Shown here: in pieces, positions 15,161-24,300 of the stretch
Layout: the number at the start of each line of letters is the position of its first letter
Position numbering within the stretch: position 1 is the first letter of the stretch
NCBI GenBank assembly: GCA_030595125.1
Contig: JAUVDV010000040.1
Location: 1-48,023 of the forward strand
DNA length: 48,023 nucleotides
From: Deltaproteobacteria bacterium
GTDB taxonomy: Bacteria > Myxococcota_A > Polyangia > JAAYKL01
Direction: 5' to 3'
Notes under the pieces: model-generated
Told to the model about the DNA's origin: nothing
Seen by the model: only the letters and a program-made list of their open reading frames with translations
The model's database searches: none
Translations under genes and position numbers: made by a program

Positions 15161-15346
15161 ATGGAATACAAGGGGGTCAAGGTCTTCTCGGCGACAAAGG
15201 CCAGGGAGCGGGTGGATCTTGGTAACGCTATCACGGAATGGATCCAGGACAACCCCGATCTCGTTATCAAGGACACAGTGGTCAGGCAGAGCTCGGACAA
15301 CGAGTTCCACTGCATCACCATAATATTGTTCTACGATTTCAACTAG
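15161..15346 (+). CDS. Small conserved-looking protein (61 aa), possibly dodecin-like fold
   Basis: A compact protein with a predicted strand (YKGVKVFSA), a helix (TKARERVDLGNAITEWIQDN) and two strands (DLVIKDTVVRQSS and EFHCITIILFYDF). The well-formed pattern and the AAGGA site eight bases before the ATG argue for a real gene, and I recall similar hypothetical proteins in myxobacteria. The beta-alpha-beta-beta order is that of dodecins, small flavin- or CoA-storing shells, but the dodecin motifs are not present, so this is only a structural suggestion. It is a single-gene unit, ending 17 bases from the convergent prfA stop. Confidence 0.7.
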   Translation: MEYKGVKVFSATKARERVDLGNAITEWIQDNPDLVIKDTVVRQSSDNEFHCITIILFYDFN

Positions 15347-15363
15347 GCGCCGGGGGTGCCGCT

Positions 15364-16437
15364 CTAATTCCCGTGGTCCTTCAGGGCCTCTGCCTGAAAG
15401 TGTGCTCTGATCAATTGTAGAAACTCGCCCAGTTCGCCTCCGAGCATCGCGTCCAGTTTGTGAACGGTCAATCCGACGCGGTGATCGGTGATCCTTCCCT
15501 GAGGGAAATTGTACGTTCTGATGCGCTCCGATCGATCTCCGCTCCCCACCTGGTTCCGTCTCTGGGTCGCTCGTTCCTCGGACAGTTCAGCCTGAATCTT
15601 GTCGTATAGCCTGGCCCGCAGGATCTTCATCGCCTTCGACTTATTCTTGTGCTGCGATTTTTCGTCCTGACATATCACCACAAGGCCGCTGGGAAGGTGT
15701 GTTATTCGCACCGCCGAGTCGGTGGTGTTGACGCACTGACCGCCGGGACCGCCCGCGCGCATGACGTCAATCCGCAGATCCTTGTCCTCGTCGATGTTCA
15801 GTTCCACCTCTTCTGCCTCCGGCAATACCGCCACTGTAACCGCCGAAGTGTGAATTCTTCCCTGACTCTCGGTCACCGGAACCCGCTGAACCCTGTGCAC
15901 GCCGCTTTCGTACTTGAAATACGAGAAGATCTCCTTGCCGGAGATGGAGGCAATCACCTCTTTGTAACCGCCCCCATCCGTTTCGGAGGCGCTCATTATC
16001 TCTACCTTCCAACCCTGAGATTCAGCGAAGCGGCAATACATTCTGAACAGGTCCGCCCCAAAGAGCGCCGCCTCGTCACCACCCGTGCCGGCACGAACCT
16101 CGATGATGACGTTCTTTGTGTCGTCGGGATCCCTGGGCAGAAGCAGCAACTTGATCTTCTCTTCGAGGGCTGCGCGCTGGTCTTTCATCCCCGGCAAATC
16201 TTCTTTGGCGATAGCCTTCAGGTCATCGTCATCGCCGTCAATTGCTCCCTCGTACTCCTCGATATCCTCCAGCAGCGCCCTGAATTCGCGGTAGGTCGGC
16301 ACGATCTCATCGAGATCGGAACGCTCCTTCGAGAGCTTGGTGAATTCCTCACGATTAGAGATGACCGATGGATCGCAGAGCTTGGTTTCTATCTCTGTAA
16401 AACGCTTCTCGATCTTGGCCAGCTTGTCCAACAGCAT
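15364..16437 (-). CDS. prfA: Peptide chain release factor 1
   Basis: Class I release factor that reads UAA and UAG and triggers peptide release on the ribosome. The stop-codon recognition tripeptide is PVT (187-189) in VQRVPVTE, which is the RF1 form; RF2 has SPF. The catalytic GGQ is at 232-234 in RAGGPGGQCVNTTDSAVRITH; the residue after GGQ is Cys instead of the usual His. At 357 residues the length is normal. The ATG at 16437 follows AGAGGTGAACGG. It begins 4 bases after the DUF1385 stop, so the two are surely co-transcribed, with rpmE and rho upstream. Confidence 0.97.
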   Translation of the reverse strand: MLLDKLAKIEKRFTEIETKLCDPSVISNREEFTKLSKERSDLDEIVPTYREFRALLEDIEEYEGAIDGDDDDLKAIAKEDLPGMKDQRAALEEKIKLLLLPRDPDDTKNVIIEVRAGTGGDEAALFGADLFRMYCRFAESQGWKVEIMSASETDGGGYKEVIASISGKEIFSYFKYESGVHRVQRVPVTESQGRIHTSAVTVAVLPEAEEVELNIDEDKDLRIDVMRAGGPGGQCVNTTDSAVRITHLPSGLVVICQDEKSQHKNKSKAMKILRARLYDKIQAELSEERATQRRNQVGSGDRSERIRTYNFPQGRITDHRVGLTVHKLDAMLGGELGEFLQLIRAHFQAEALKDHGN

Positions 16438-16441
16438 CCGT

Positions 16442-17515
16442 TCACCTCTGCACTGCTTGACCCTCTGTCCGAGCGCCTCTGAGATCGTCAACGGCGTCGA
16501 CAAAAGATTCAAAATCCTTGAAAACCAGCAACTCCTCGTCAGCAGGAACCGATTCTCCGACCTTCTCCCTCCACAGGGACGTACGGAGCGCGGCAAGTGC
16601 CACTTCGATCTGATCATCGTCTGGTCGACGGGTTGTCAGCAACTGCATGGCAAGCCCCGGCCACAGAAACGGCTTCAAAAAGGGGTTGTCTACGTGACGA
16701 CCGGCAAACCTGTTGAACTCGTACGATACCCCGGCGACCGGTATCAGGAGCGGCAATTTGACCAACACCACAAGGATGTGATTGTACCACGGCTTGCCTT
16801 CTCCAGGCTTGGCCCACTCAGGCATATAGGGAAGCAACAACGCCGCTACTACAATGAAAACGAGAATGACCACCATTATGAACGCGGTGCCGCACCTCGG
16901 ATGAAGAGTGGACTTCTTGCGGGCGTTCTCGACGATGAGATCCTCGCCGGCTTCGTGTGTATAGATGGAGACATGCTCTGCCCCGTGGTACATGAACACC
17001 CTGCGGATGTCCTTGAACAAACTGATCGCCGAGATGTACCCCACAAAGATGAGGATCTTAACGCCCCCGTCCACCACGTGATAAAGCACATCGTTGACCG
17101 TCAGCGCCTTGCCTGTCAAGAGCGTGCCGGTGTACGTCGCGGCCAGGTGTGGAAGCATCTTGAACAAGCCGATGGCCATGACGACGCTTATCAGCATGGG
17201 CAAGATAAAGACGAGCCGGTTATCCTCGGCGCCCGAGGCCTTCTCATCTTCCGGCATGGCCTCTTTGGCCGAAAAACTGAGAGCCTGCATGCCGTTCATC
17301 ATGGCTTCAAGCATCACGATGGTGCCCCGAAGGAAGGGCCACTTCAAAAACTTCAATCTGTCCCAGAGGGAGCGCCACACATCTTCTTTGATCACGATCT
17401 CGTTGTTCGGTCGGCGCACCGCCACGGCGAAACTGTTGGGGGAGCGCATCATCACCCCCTCCATGACAGCCTGCCCTCCAACCTGTACCTTTGCTTTTTT
17501 GCCAATGATTGACAT
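16442..17515 (-). CDS. DUF1385 family membrane protein (YqhQ-like)
   Basis: A 357-residue membrane protein of the DUF1385 family. Family marks are GGQAVMEGVMMRSP (about 13-26), the motif YHGAEH with HEAGEDL downstream, and HPRCGTAF. Five or so hydrophobic segments lie between residues 95 and 300. DUF1385 genes are commonly placed between rpmE and prfA, as here; the function is unknown. The ATG at 17515 has a very good GGAGGAATC site. A long inverted repeat lies in the leader at 17552-17605. Confidence 0.92.
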   Translation of the reverse strand: MSIIGKKAKVQVGGQAVMEGVMMRSPNSFAVAVRRPNNEIVIKEDVWRSLWDRLKFLKWPFLRGTIVMLEAMMNGMQALSFSAKEAMPEDEKASGAEDNRLVFILPMLISVVMAIGLFKMLPHLAATYTGTLLTGKALTVNDVLYHVVDGGVKILIFVGYISAISLFKDIRRVFMYHGAEHVSIYTHEAGEDLIVENARKKSTLHPRCGTAFIMVVILVFIVVAALLLPYMPEWAKPGEGKPWYNHILVVLVKLPLLIPVAGVSYEFNRFAGRHVDNPFLKPFLWPGLAMQLLTTRRPDDDQIEVALAALRTSLWREKVGESVPADEELLVFKDFESFVDAVDDLRGARTEGQAVQR

Positions 17516-17551
17516 GATTCCTCCGGTCGACCTGCCGACACCCGAACAAGC

Positions 17552-17605
17552 CTGGACCCCAACACCCGACAGGTCATTTCTACCCCAACTTCGGGCCGGG
17601 TCCAG
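17552..17605 (-). other. Inverted repeat in the rpmE-DUF1385 gap
   Basis: CTGGACCC (17552-17559) and GGGTCCAG (17598-17605) are perfect reverse complements enclosing 38 bases that themselves contain CCCCAAC twice. In the leftward transcript this would close a large stem-loop between the rpmE stop and the DUF1385 ribosome binding site. There is no T-run, so it is not a classical terminator; it may stabilise or process the mRNA. Confidence 0.4.
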
Positions 17606-17624
17606 TATCTCTCTTTTTCAGCAG

Positions 17625-17840
17625 CTAAGAAGTGGTGCGCTTGTTGCCGTATTTCTTGCGGAAGCGCTCGATACGGCCAGCAGAATCGATCAGCTTTTGC
17701 TTGCCGGTGTAAAACGGATGACATTCGGCACAGATCTCGAGCGTCATGTCCTCGCCCTTGGTGGAGCGGGTCTTGACCTTGTTGCCGCAAGCGCAACTAA
17801 TGGTGACCTCTGTGTACTTGGGGTGTATTCCCTTCTTCAT
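17625..17840 (-). CDS. rpmE: Ribosomal protein bL31 (zinc-binding form)
   Basis: A 71-residue large-subunit ribosomal protein. The four zinc ligands are present: Cys16 and Cys18 (CAC), Cys37 and Cys40 (CAEC), followed by the signature [20 protein letters not shown]. This is therefore the zinc-containing paralogue, not the zinc-free YkgM form. The ATG at 17840 starts MKKGIHPKY, with GAGG seven bases upstream; an upstream frame extension is not part of the protein. It lies 66 bases after rho and is probably in the same transcript. Confidence 0.96.
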   Translation of the reverse strand: MKKGIHPKYTEVTISCACGNKVKTRSTKGEDMTLEICAECHPFYTGKQKLIDSAGRIERFRKKYGNKRTTS

Positions 17841-17906
17841 CTTAAATACCTCACATGGCCCACCGGACATCTTGCGTATGGCGCTGTAACCCGGTGTTCG
17901 GCCAAC

Positions 17907-19157
17907 TTATTGGTTCATGGACTCGAGGAACTCCTGGTTTGACTCGGTCCGCCTGAGCTTATCCAGCAGAAACTCCATGGAGTCAATAACATTCAATGGA
18001 TGCAGGAGCTGCCGGAGCAACCATACGCGCTGAAGTATGAAATCCTCGAGAAGGAGTTCTTCTTTCCTTGTGGCGGAACGGTTGATGTCCAGACACGGAA
18101 AAATCCTCTTCTCCATGAGCTTGCGATCCAGGTGTATCTCGCTGTTGCCGGTTCCCTTGAACTCCTCGAAGATCACCTCGTCCATACGTGAGCCCGTATC
18201 CACGAGCGCCGTGGCGATAATTGTCAGGCTACCCCCACCCTCGATGTTCCGGGCGGCGCCGAAGAACCTCTTGGGCTTGTGAAGGGCGTTGGAGTCGACA
18301 CCACCCGAGAGGATCTTGCCGGAGGGCGGAACTACGGTGTTATAGGCGCGAGCCAGGCGCGTAATGGAATCGAGCAGGATGATCACGTCATGGTTGTGCT
18401 CGACAAGGCGCTTGGCCTTCTCGATGACCATCTCGGCCACCTGCACGTGGCGCTGGGCCGGTTCGTCAAACGTGGAGCTGATGACTTCTCCGTCCACGCT
18501 CCGGGCCATGTCCGTCACTTCCTCGGGACGCTCGTCGATGAGCAGCACGTGGAGCTTGGCCTCGGGGTGGTTTACAGCAACGGCGTTGGCGATATCCTGG
18601 AGAAGCACCGTCTTGCCTGCCCGTGGCGGGGAAACGATGATGCAACGCTGTCCTTTCCCTATTGGGCAGAGAAGATCGATGATCCTGGTGGAGTCGTTTT
18701 GATTTTCCGGCGTCTCGAGGTTGTACTTCTCGTCCGGATAAAGAGGCGTGAGGTTGTCAAACAGGATCTTGGTCCTGGCTACCTCTGGTGGGGCGTGGTT
18801 GATGGTCTCCACCTTGAGCAGCGCGAAGTATCGCTCGGACTCCTTGGGCGGCCTGATGTTGCCGGCCACGATATCGCCCGTGCGCAGGTTGAACCTGCGA
18901 ATCTGCGAGGGCGAAACGTAGATGTCGTCGGGGCCCGGAAGGTAATTGTAGTCAGGCGCTCGCAAAAAACCGAACCCATCGGGGAGCGTCTCGAGGACCC
19001 CCTCGCCGGTGATTGCGCCGTCCTTGTCGGACTGTGCCTGCAAAAGAGCGAAGATGAGCTCTTGCTTGCGCATTCCGGCGGCGCCGTCGATATTGTAATC
19101 GTCTGCCATCGCGGTCAGCTCTGCGATGGGTTTTTCCTTGAGATCCCTCAAATGCAT
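17907..19157 (-). CDS. rho: Transcription termination factor Rho
   Basis: Hexameric RNA helicase that ends transcription at rut sites. The 416 residues comprise the N-terminal helical cap (1-45), a cold-shock-like RNA-binding domain ([23 protein letters not shown] region, about 55-125) and the RecA-type motor with the P-loop PPRAGKT, Walker [16 protein letters not shown], the Q-loop region [19 protein letters not shown] and the R-loop [12 protein letters not shown]. No large insertion is present, unlike some actinobacterial and bacteroidete Rho. The ATG at 19157 has AAAAGG upstream. A roughly 180-base leader separates it from a good promoter, in line with known autoregulation of rho in other bacteria. 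Confidence 0.98.
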   Translation of the reverse strand: MHLRDLKEKPIAELTAMADDYNIDGAAGMRKQELIFALLQAQSDKDGAITGEGVLETLPDGFGFLRAPDYNYLPGPDDIYVSPSQIRRFNLRTGDIVAGNIRPPKESERYFALLKVETINHAPPEVARTKILFDNLTPLYPDEKYNLETPENQNDSTRIIDLLCPIGKGQRCIIVSPPRAGKTVLLQDIANAVAVNHPEAKLHVLLIDERPEEVTDMARSVDGEVISSTFDEPAQRHVQVAEMVIEKAKRLVEHNHDVIILLDSITRLARAYNTVVPPSGKILSGGVDSNALHKPKRFFGAARNIEGGGSLTIIATALVDTGSRMDEVIFEEFKGTGNSEIHLDRKLMEKRIFPCLDINRSATRKEELLLEDFILQRVWLLRQLLHPLNVIDSMEFLLDKLRRTESNQEFLESMNQ

Positions 19158-19342
19158 GTCATTTTCCTTTTCGGTTCTTTGTCTAAGAAACTCTTGTGAT
19201 ACCGCTGTCTCGCGGTTTTTGGAATTGCCTGTAAGCTAGGAAGGCTTGTTTTCTTCTGTCTTGCTGCTTATCTTGACACTTGTGTTGCGGTGTCGTTCTT
19301 TCAAACCTGGAGCGGCAAGAACGATGATTAATTCTGTGAGTT

Positions 19343-19370
19343 ATTTTAGTCTCGGCCCTTTGGTTGTCAA
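19343..19370 (-). promoter_or_regulatory. rho promoter
   Basis: On the minus strand a perfect -35 TTGACA (19370-19365) is followed after 16 bp by TAAAAT (19348-19343). The transcript would start near 19336 and carry about 180 untranslated bases before the rho ATG at 19157. That leader contains a small hairpin (ACCGC/GCGGT at 19201-19216) and A- and C-rich stretches without long structure, as expected for a Rho-sensitive leader. Confidence 0.6.
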
Positions 19371-19393
19371 GTATTATCATACGGAGATAGACA

Positions 19394-19888
19394 ATGACCA
19401 TAGATGCGATACGAATTGCCACCCTGTCCCTGCTGATTGTTTCCCTCACGTGCGCAACGGCGTGCAAGGGTGATAGGAGCGCGGTGGATGCGCCGAAGGA
19501 CCCTGCCAGATGCAAGCTCCTCGATCTCGGCGAAGCGACGGATTTCATGTCCTCGGGCAAGCCGGTCCCCGACGATCAGCTCGTCGGCATGGCGGGAATA
19601 GCCGACCCCAAAATGCTGGTCTGGCAGGATGCCAAAACAAAGCGTGTCCACTACGTCACCAAGATCATGGGGGCCGGCGGGAAGCTCCTGTACACGGAAC
19701 GGGTCCCGGCGGGCAAGGAACCGCGCATTCTCTCGGACTTCAAGGGGACCATCAGATTGTGGAAGAACCTTCCCGAAAAGGACGCTCTCGATATGGCGAA
19801 AGCGCTGAAGAAGGAATGGGGAACAGAGATCGACCCGAACGATACCTACCTCCTGACCGGCGGCGTAAAGCCGGAAGGTTGCATATAA
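19394..19888 (+). CDS. Putative lipoprotein of unknown function (164 aa)
   Basis: I do not recognise this protein. The N-terminus is a signal peptide (IATLSLLIVSLTCATAC) with likely lipidated Cys24 (Cys20 is an alternative). The mature part is soluble and mixed alpha/beta, with DDQLVGMAGIADPKMLVWQ, then VHYVTKIMGAGGKLLYTERV and a C-terminal Cys that could pair with Cys40. The ATG at 19394 has GGAGA seven bases upstream. It diverges from rho and converges with the FG-GAP lipoprotein 75 bases downstream; no terminator is visible in that gap. Confidence 0.75.
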   Translation: MTIDAIRIATLSLLIVSLTCATACKGDRSAVDAPKDPARCKLLDLGEATDFMSSGKPVPDDQLVGMAGIADPKMLVWQDAKTKRVHYVTKIMGAGGKLLYTERVPAGKEPRILSDFKGTIRLWKNLPEKDALDMAKALKKEWGTEIDPNDTYLLTGGVKPEGCI

Positions 19889-19963
19889 CGAGGTTGCAAG
19901 AACAAAAGAGAGAAGGGGCCAAGCCTGGACAACTTGACCATTGTGACCGATGCAGTTATCCGT

Positions 19964-21199
19964 CTACGGAATACAATCGCTCTCCCACCAGGTAATCTCA
20001 TCGTCCCATTGCGCCGCGCCGAGTACGTCCATGTCTCCGTCTCCGTCAATATCTGCGGCGTATACCGAACATGCGTTCCGGAATCCTCCATCCACCGCGT
20101 GCTCGGTCCATGCGGTTCCGTCACCCGCAGTGTTCTCCCACCAGGTGATTTCAAAGGCGTAGAAGGCCGCGCCGAGCACATCCATGTCGCCGTCTCCGTC
20201 AACGTCCGCCGCATATACTAATTGGGCACCGTCGAAATCCCCATCCACCGTGTGCTCGGTCCATGCGGTTCCGTCACCCACGGTGTTCTCCCACCACGTG
20301 ATATCATCTTTTATATTAGCCGAGCTGAGCACGTCGATGTCACCGTCTCCGTCAATATCTGCGGCGTATACCGAAGTGGCAAACCAGAATGTCTCAGCCA
20401 CCGTATGCTCGGTCCAGGAGGTACCGTCACCCGCAGTGTTCTCCCACCAGGTGATATCATCGGCATCAGCCCCCGAGCCGAGCACGTCCATGTCTCCGTC
20501 TCCGTCAATGTCCGCCGCGTATACGGAAACGGGGCCATCGAATGCCCCATCCACGGTGTGCTCGGTCCAGGCGGTTCCGTCACCTGAGGTGTTCTCCCAC
20601 CAGGTTATGGCATCTAAATATCTTGCCGCACCAAGCACGTCCATATCGCCGTCTCCATCCACGTCGGCGGCATATACCGAACAGGCGCCGCCGAATGCCC
20701 CATCCACCGTGTGCTTTGTCCAGGCGGTACCGTCGCCCGTTGTGTTCTCCCACCAGGCTATGTCATCGTCGCTAGTCGCCGCGCCGAGCACGTCCATGTC
20801 TCCGTCTCCGTCAATGTCCGCCGCGTATACCTCTATGGCGCCATCGAAAGCTCCATCTATCATGTGCTCGGTCCAGGCGGTACCGTCGCCCGTTGTGTTC
20901 TCCCACCAGGCGATTAGATTATCGTTTTTCGCCGCGCCGAGCACATCCATGTCGCCGTCGCCGTCCACGTCCGCAGCGTATACCGAACTGGCGCCATCGA
21001 AAGCTCCATCCACCGTGTGCTCGTTCCAATTGGGAATCGAAGCACAGACCGGATCGGTATCCGTATCAGTATCCGTGTCTGTGTCCCCATCCGTATTGGT
21101 GTCGGTGTCGGTGGTCCCACCGTCACTGCTCGGCGAGCCTTCCGAGCACCCGCCGTAAACCAGCGCGGTCGCAAGTGCCATCAAAAGCAAGTGCCTCAT
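19964..21199 (-). CDS. FG-GAP/VCBS-repeat lipoprotein with DTD linker
   Basis: A 411-residue surface lipoprotein. The signal peptide has lipobox VYGGC (Cys18) and is followed by a Thr/Asp tract (about 28-50). The rest is seven tandem 51-residue FG-GAP-like units, each with VYAADxDGDGDMDVLG, then xIxWWENTxGDGTAWTEH. The DxDGDGDxD loops bind calcium in this superfamily, and the repeats probably form a beta-propeller. At the DNA level the repeat is 153 bp. The last unit ends at WWESDC. The promoter, leader and signal-peptide start are closely similar to those of the leucine-rich lipoprotein at 46957 (module at 21200-21262). The long plus-strand open frame here is only the antisense of the repeats. 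Confidence 0.9.
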   Translation of the reverse strand: MRHLLLMALATALVYGGCSEGSPSSDGGTTDTDTNTDGDTDTDTDTDTDPVCASIPNWNEHTVDGAFDGASSVYAADVDGDGDMDVLGAAKNDNLIAWWENTTGDGTAWTEHMIDGAFDGAIEVYAADIDGDGDMDVLGAATSDDDIAWWENTTGDGTAWTKHTVDGAFGGACSVYAADVDGDGDMDVLGAARYLDAITWWENTSGDGTAWTEHTVDGAFDGPVSVYAADIDGDGDMDVLGSGADADDITWWENTAGDGTSWTEHTVAETFWFATSVYAADIDGDGDIDVLSSANIKDDITWWENTVGDGTAWTEHTVDGDFDGAQLVYAADVDGDGDMDVLGAAFYAFEITWWENTAGDGTAWTEHAVDGGFRNACSVYAADIDGDGDMDVLGAAQWDDEITWWESDCIP

Positions 21200-21262
21200 T
21201 GCTGCACTCTTTCGTTTTAAACGTGGGATTATTCTATCATCTTTGGAGGATGTTTGTCCTGC
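21200..21262 (-). promoter_or_regulatory. Promoter-leader module of the FG-GAP lipoprotein gene
   Basis: Reading leftward, the 63 bases before the ATG are GCAGGACAA, 17 bases, TAGAAT (-10), three bases, CCACG, TTTAAAACGAAAG, then nine bases to the ATG. The same blocks at the same distances precede the lipoprotein gene at 46957. AGGACA, 18 bp upstream of TAGAAT, would be the -35. The distal end overlaps a hairpin (TCCTGC 21257-21262 with GCAGGA 21277-21282) that may end the giant TPR transcript. Confidence 0.6.
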
Positions 21263-21317
21263 TTCGGCGGCCCTTCGCAGGATCTTTGGATTTGGAAGCT
21301 CTGCGGAAGGATAATCT

Positions 21318-24300
21318 CTACGTCCCGATCACTATTCCGAGTGTCTCGCGGAGTTTGAAGTACTGCTCGGAGATGCTGAACAACACCAGCTCCTTGATCT
21401 TCTCCTTGGCCGGAATCTCCTCGACACCACCTGTCTCTGCCTGGATCATCTTTGCTGCCGTCTCCAGATCGTTTGCCAGCAGGAACCCTGCGCGACAAGC
21501 GGTTATCTCTACGGTCTTGATCCATGCCTTCAGGTCCGCCTGTTCACCCGAATTGATGAACTTCTTGACGATCTTGGACAGATTTTCCGCTTCCATCGGG
21601 TTGAGGTTCTGGCGAAGCGCCTGAACATACTGGGCCAGAGAACCGGATTTGTCCTTGGGCAAATTGAAGTCCGGCTGGCCTATCTTCATGGCCGCGAGCA
21701 GGAGATTCTTGAGCTCACCACGGGTCGGGAGGACCCAGCGGATGTAGTGCTCAGGCCGGTAGTAGGCCAGGTGCTTGGTGACCATGAACAGCAGATCCTG
21801 CGGCGAGTATCCGGATAGCAGACTCGCCCCGCAGGCTGACGCCATTGGATCCGTGACTGCGAAGTTGAGCCCGCCCGGCTTGTCGTCCTGGATGTACAAG
21901 TCCGGTACCACCGGGATATTCATGACCTGCGCAGCGTAGAAGAAGGTCTTGGAGAAAGTCAGGGTATCGTTCACCGGACGCTTTTGGTTCTTCTTGAGCC
22001 CAAACGCCTTGATGGGCTGTACCTTGATGGCGCGCACCGACCTTGTAACCAGTTCGAAGATCTTGCCGATGTAAACGGATTCTTCATCGTGGAACAAATC
22101 CTTGATCCAGCGCTCGTTGTCCAGCCTCGCCTGAGCCCTGACACTGCCCCTTGTGCGATACTGCTCGAAGAACTGCTGCTCCTCTGTGTCGGCCTTCTTG
22201 AGGAACGCCAGGGTCGAACACAGACACCATGCTTTATCGTACTGGCGGTGATCGAAATAGAGCTTCCGAAGAGCCTTGTAGGAATCGACCCGGTAGGGGT
22301 TCTTGTTGATCAGAGCCTGGTGCTCGGCGATGGCGTCGTCGAGCTTTTCGGGCATCTTCATGTAGAGCTCGGCCAGGATCTCGTGCCGCATCATGTTGTC
22401 CGGATCGAGGCTGGCCGCCATCTTGAACGCCTCGGCCGCAGCCTCCAGTTGCCCCATCCTCGTACGGTAGATCTCGCCCAGGAAGTGCCAGAGGTTGATC
22501 TCGAGTTCCTGCTTTTCACCTCCGCCGACACGATGAAGCATCTTGCGGTAGTTGCGCTCCAGGTTTTTCCAATCCTTTTTCTGGGTGAGAATTCTGTCGA
22601 TTGCCTCGAAGGCCTTGAGGTTCTCCAGGCTCGCGTCGAGCGATCTGTTAAAGAAATCTACGGCATCCTCGGCGCTCTTGATCTCGTCGCGATAGATGAC
22701 CGCCATGGAGTAGAAGAGCCGACCGAGCTTGATGTCGTCCTCCTCCATGTCCGTGACCTTCAGGATGATCTCCACGACCTTCTGCCACTGCTTGGTGGTC
22801 TGGTAGAGTGGAAGCATCTTGTGAAGCACCGGCCTGTTTTCCGGTTTCAACTCCGAGGCCTCGGCATATGAAGAGATCGCCTTCTGAGGATTCTTCAACC
22901 TCTCCTGCCAGATATCGCCGATGTCCACCATGAGGTCGAACTTGTGGTCGTCGTCCTGCACCGCATCGATGAGTATCTTCTTGAAATGAATTACCTGCTC
23001 GAAATTCTTCTGCTCCGCGTGCAGGCCGATAACCTCCTCGAGGGTAGGCTCGTGGGACGGATCGATCTCAAGGGCCTTGTCGAACATGTTGAGCGCCTTG
23101 CGGCGTTCTTTTATCTGCGCCTTGATGTGTCCAAGCCTGTAGAAGATATTGACGATCTCTTCCTTGCCCTGGTCGTCCCTGTGATGGACGAGCACCATCT
23201 GGTATAGCTTGAACGCCTTGTCCCAATCCTCCATCCGATAGAGAATATCAGCCAGCCCGAGCAAGGTAGGCAGGTGCGATGTGTTCATGTCGTAGGCTGA
23301 CTGGTAAGCCTTGAGGGACTTCTCCAGGTTGCCCCTGCGATCCGCCACCATTCCCAGCTTACGCTGAAGCGGTTGCATCTCGGATGAATCGCGCTTGCCG
23401 CCCAACCTTACCAACATATCCAGCATCAACTCCGCGTCTTCCCATCTCTCCTGCTTGATGTACACGTCTACCAGAGGCTCCGCCGCCTCCTGGTTATCCG
23501 GATCGGATTGCAGTGACCGCTCGAACCATTCGATACCCGCGTCCTCTTCCCCCAGTTTGTTCCGGGCAAGATCTCCCAGCATGAACTGAAGCTTAGACTT
23601 GGAGCGATCGTTCTCGGTAAATTCCTGTTCGGACTCCAGCACCCTGGCCGCCGCGAGCCACTCTGCGTCGTCGATATGGATATTCCTCAGGGACTCGAGA
23701 CTCGGCAGGTGGCCGGACTCGATATCCAGCGCCGACCTGAAGTGCTCGACGGCGCTTTTGCGGTCCATGAGATTTTCCGCGTTCAACTTGCCCAGGCGGT
23801 AATACAGGTCCACTTTCCGATCCGGCTCGACAACCGTCTGAGCCAGCCTCGCCAGGGTGTCGTGGGCCGCAGACCAATCCTCGGTCAGAGTCTGCAGTTT
23901 TGCCAGCTCGTCGAGCGCGGACTCGTGCTCCGGCTCGATGTCCAGGATCTCCTTGTAGGCATCCATCGCGCGATCCATATCCTCCAGCTCGGAGGAATAG
24001 GTATTGCCGATGACCTCGTAGAGAACGACGCGCGCTTCCCGGTCGTGAGTGATTTCCACGTGCCGTTCAAGTGTTCCTATCAGATCTTGCCAGCGACCCG
24101 TCTGCCTGTACAGGCGCTCGAGAGCCTGCAATGCGCTCTCATGGGCAGGATCGACATCGAGAATTTCTTCCAGGCGCTCAACAGCCTTGTCGAGATTCCT
24201 GAACTCTTCTTCGAGCATCGCTGCAATTCGGGTGAGCAGTTCTATGCGCTCCCGTTCGCTGCCCGAATATTCAAGCTGCAACTCCAGGATATCGAGCAGG

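Noticed and set aside
19201-19221. Terminator-like ACCGC/GCGGT hairpin with T-run on the plus strand
   Set aside because: No rightward gene ends there; it lies in the rho leader and the stem is only five pairs.
20184-21158. 324-codon plus-strand Ser/Pro-rich frame
   Set aside because: It mirrors the seven FG-GAP repeats on the other strand and has no start signal.
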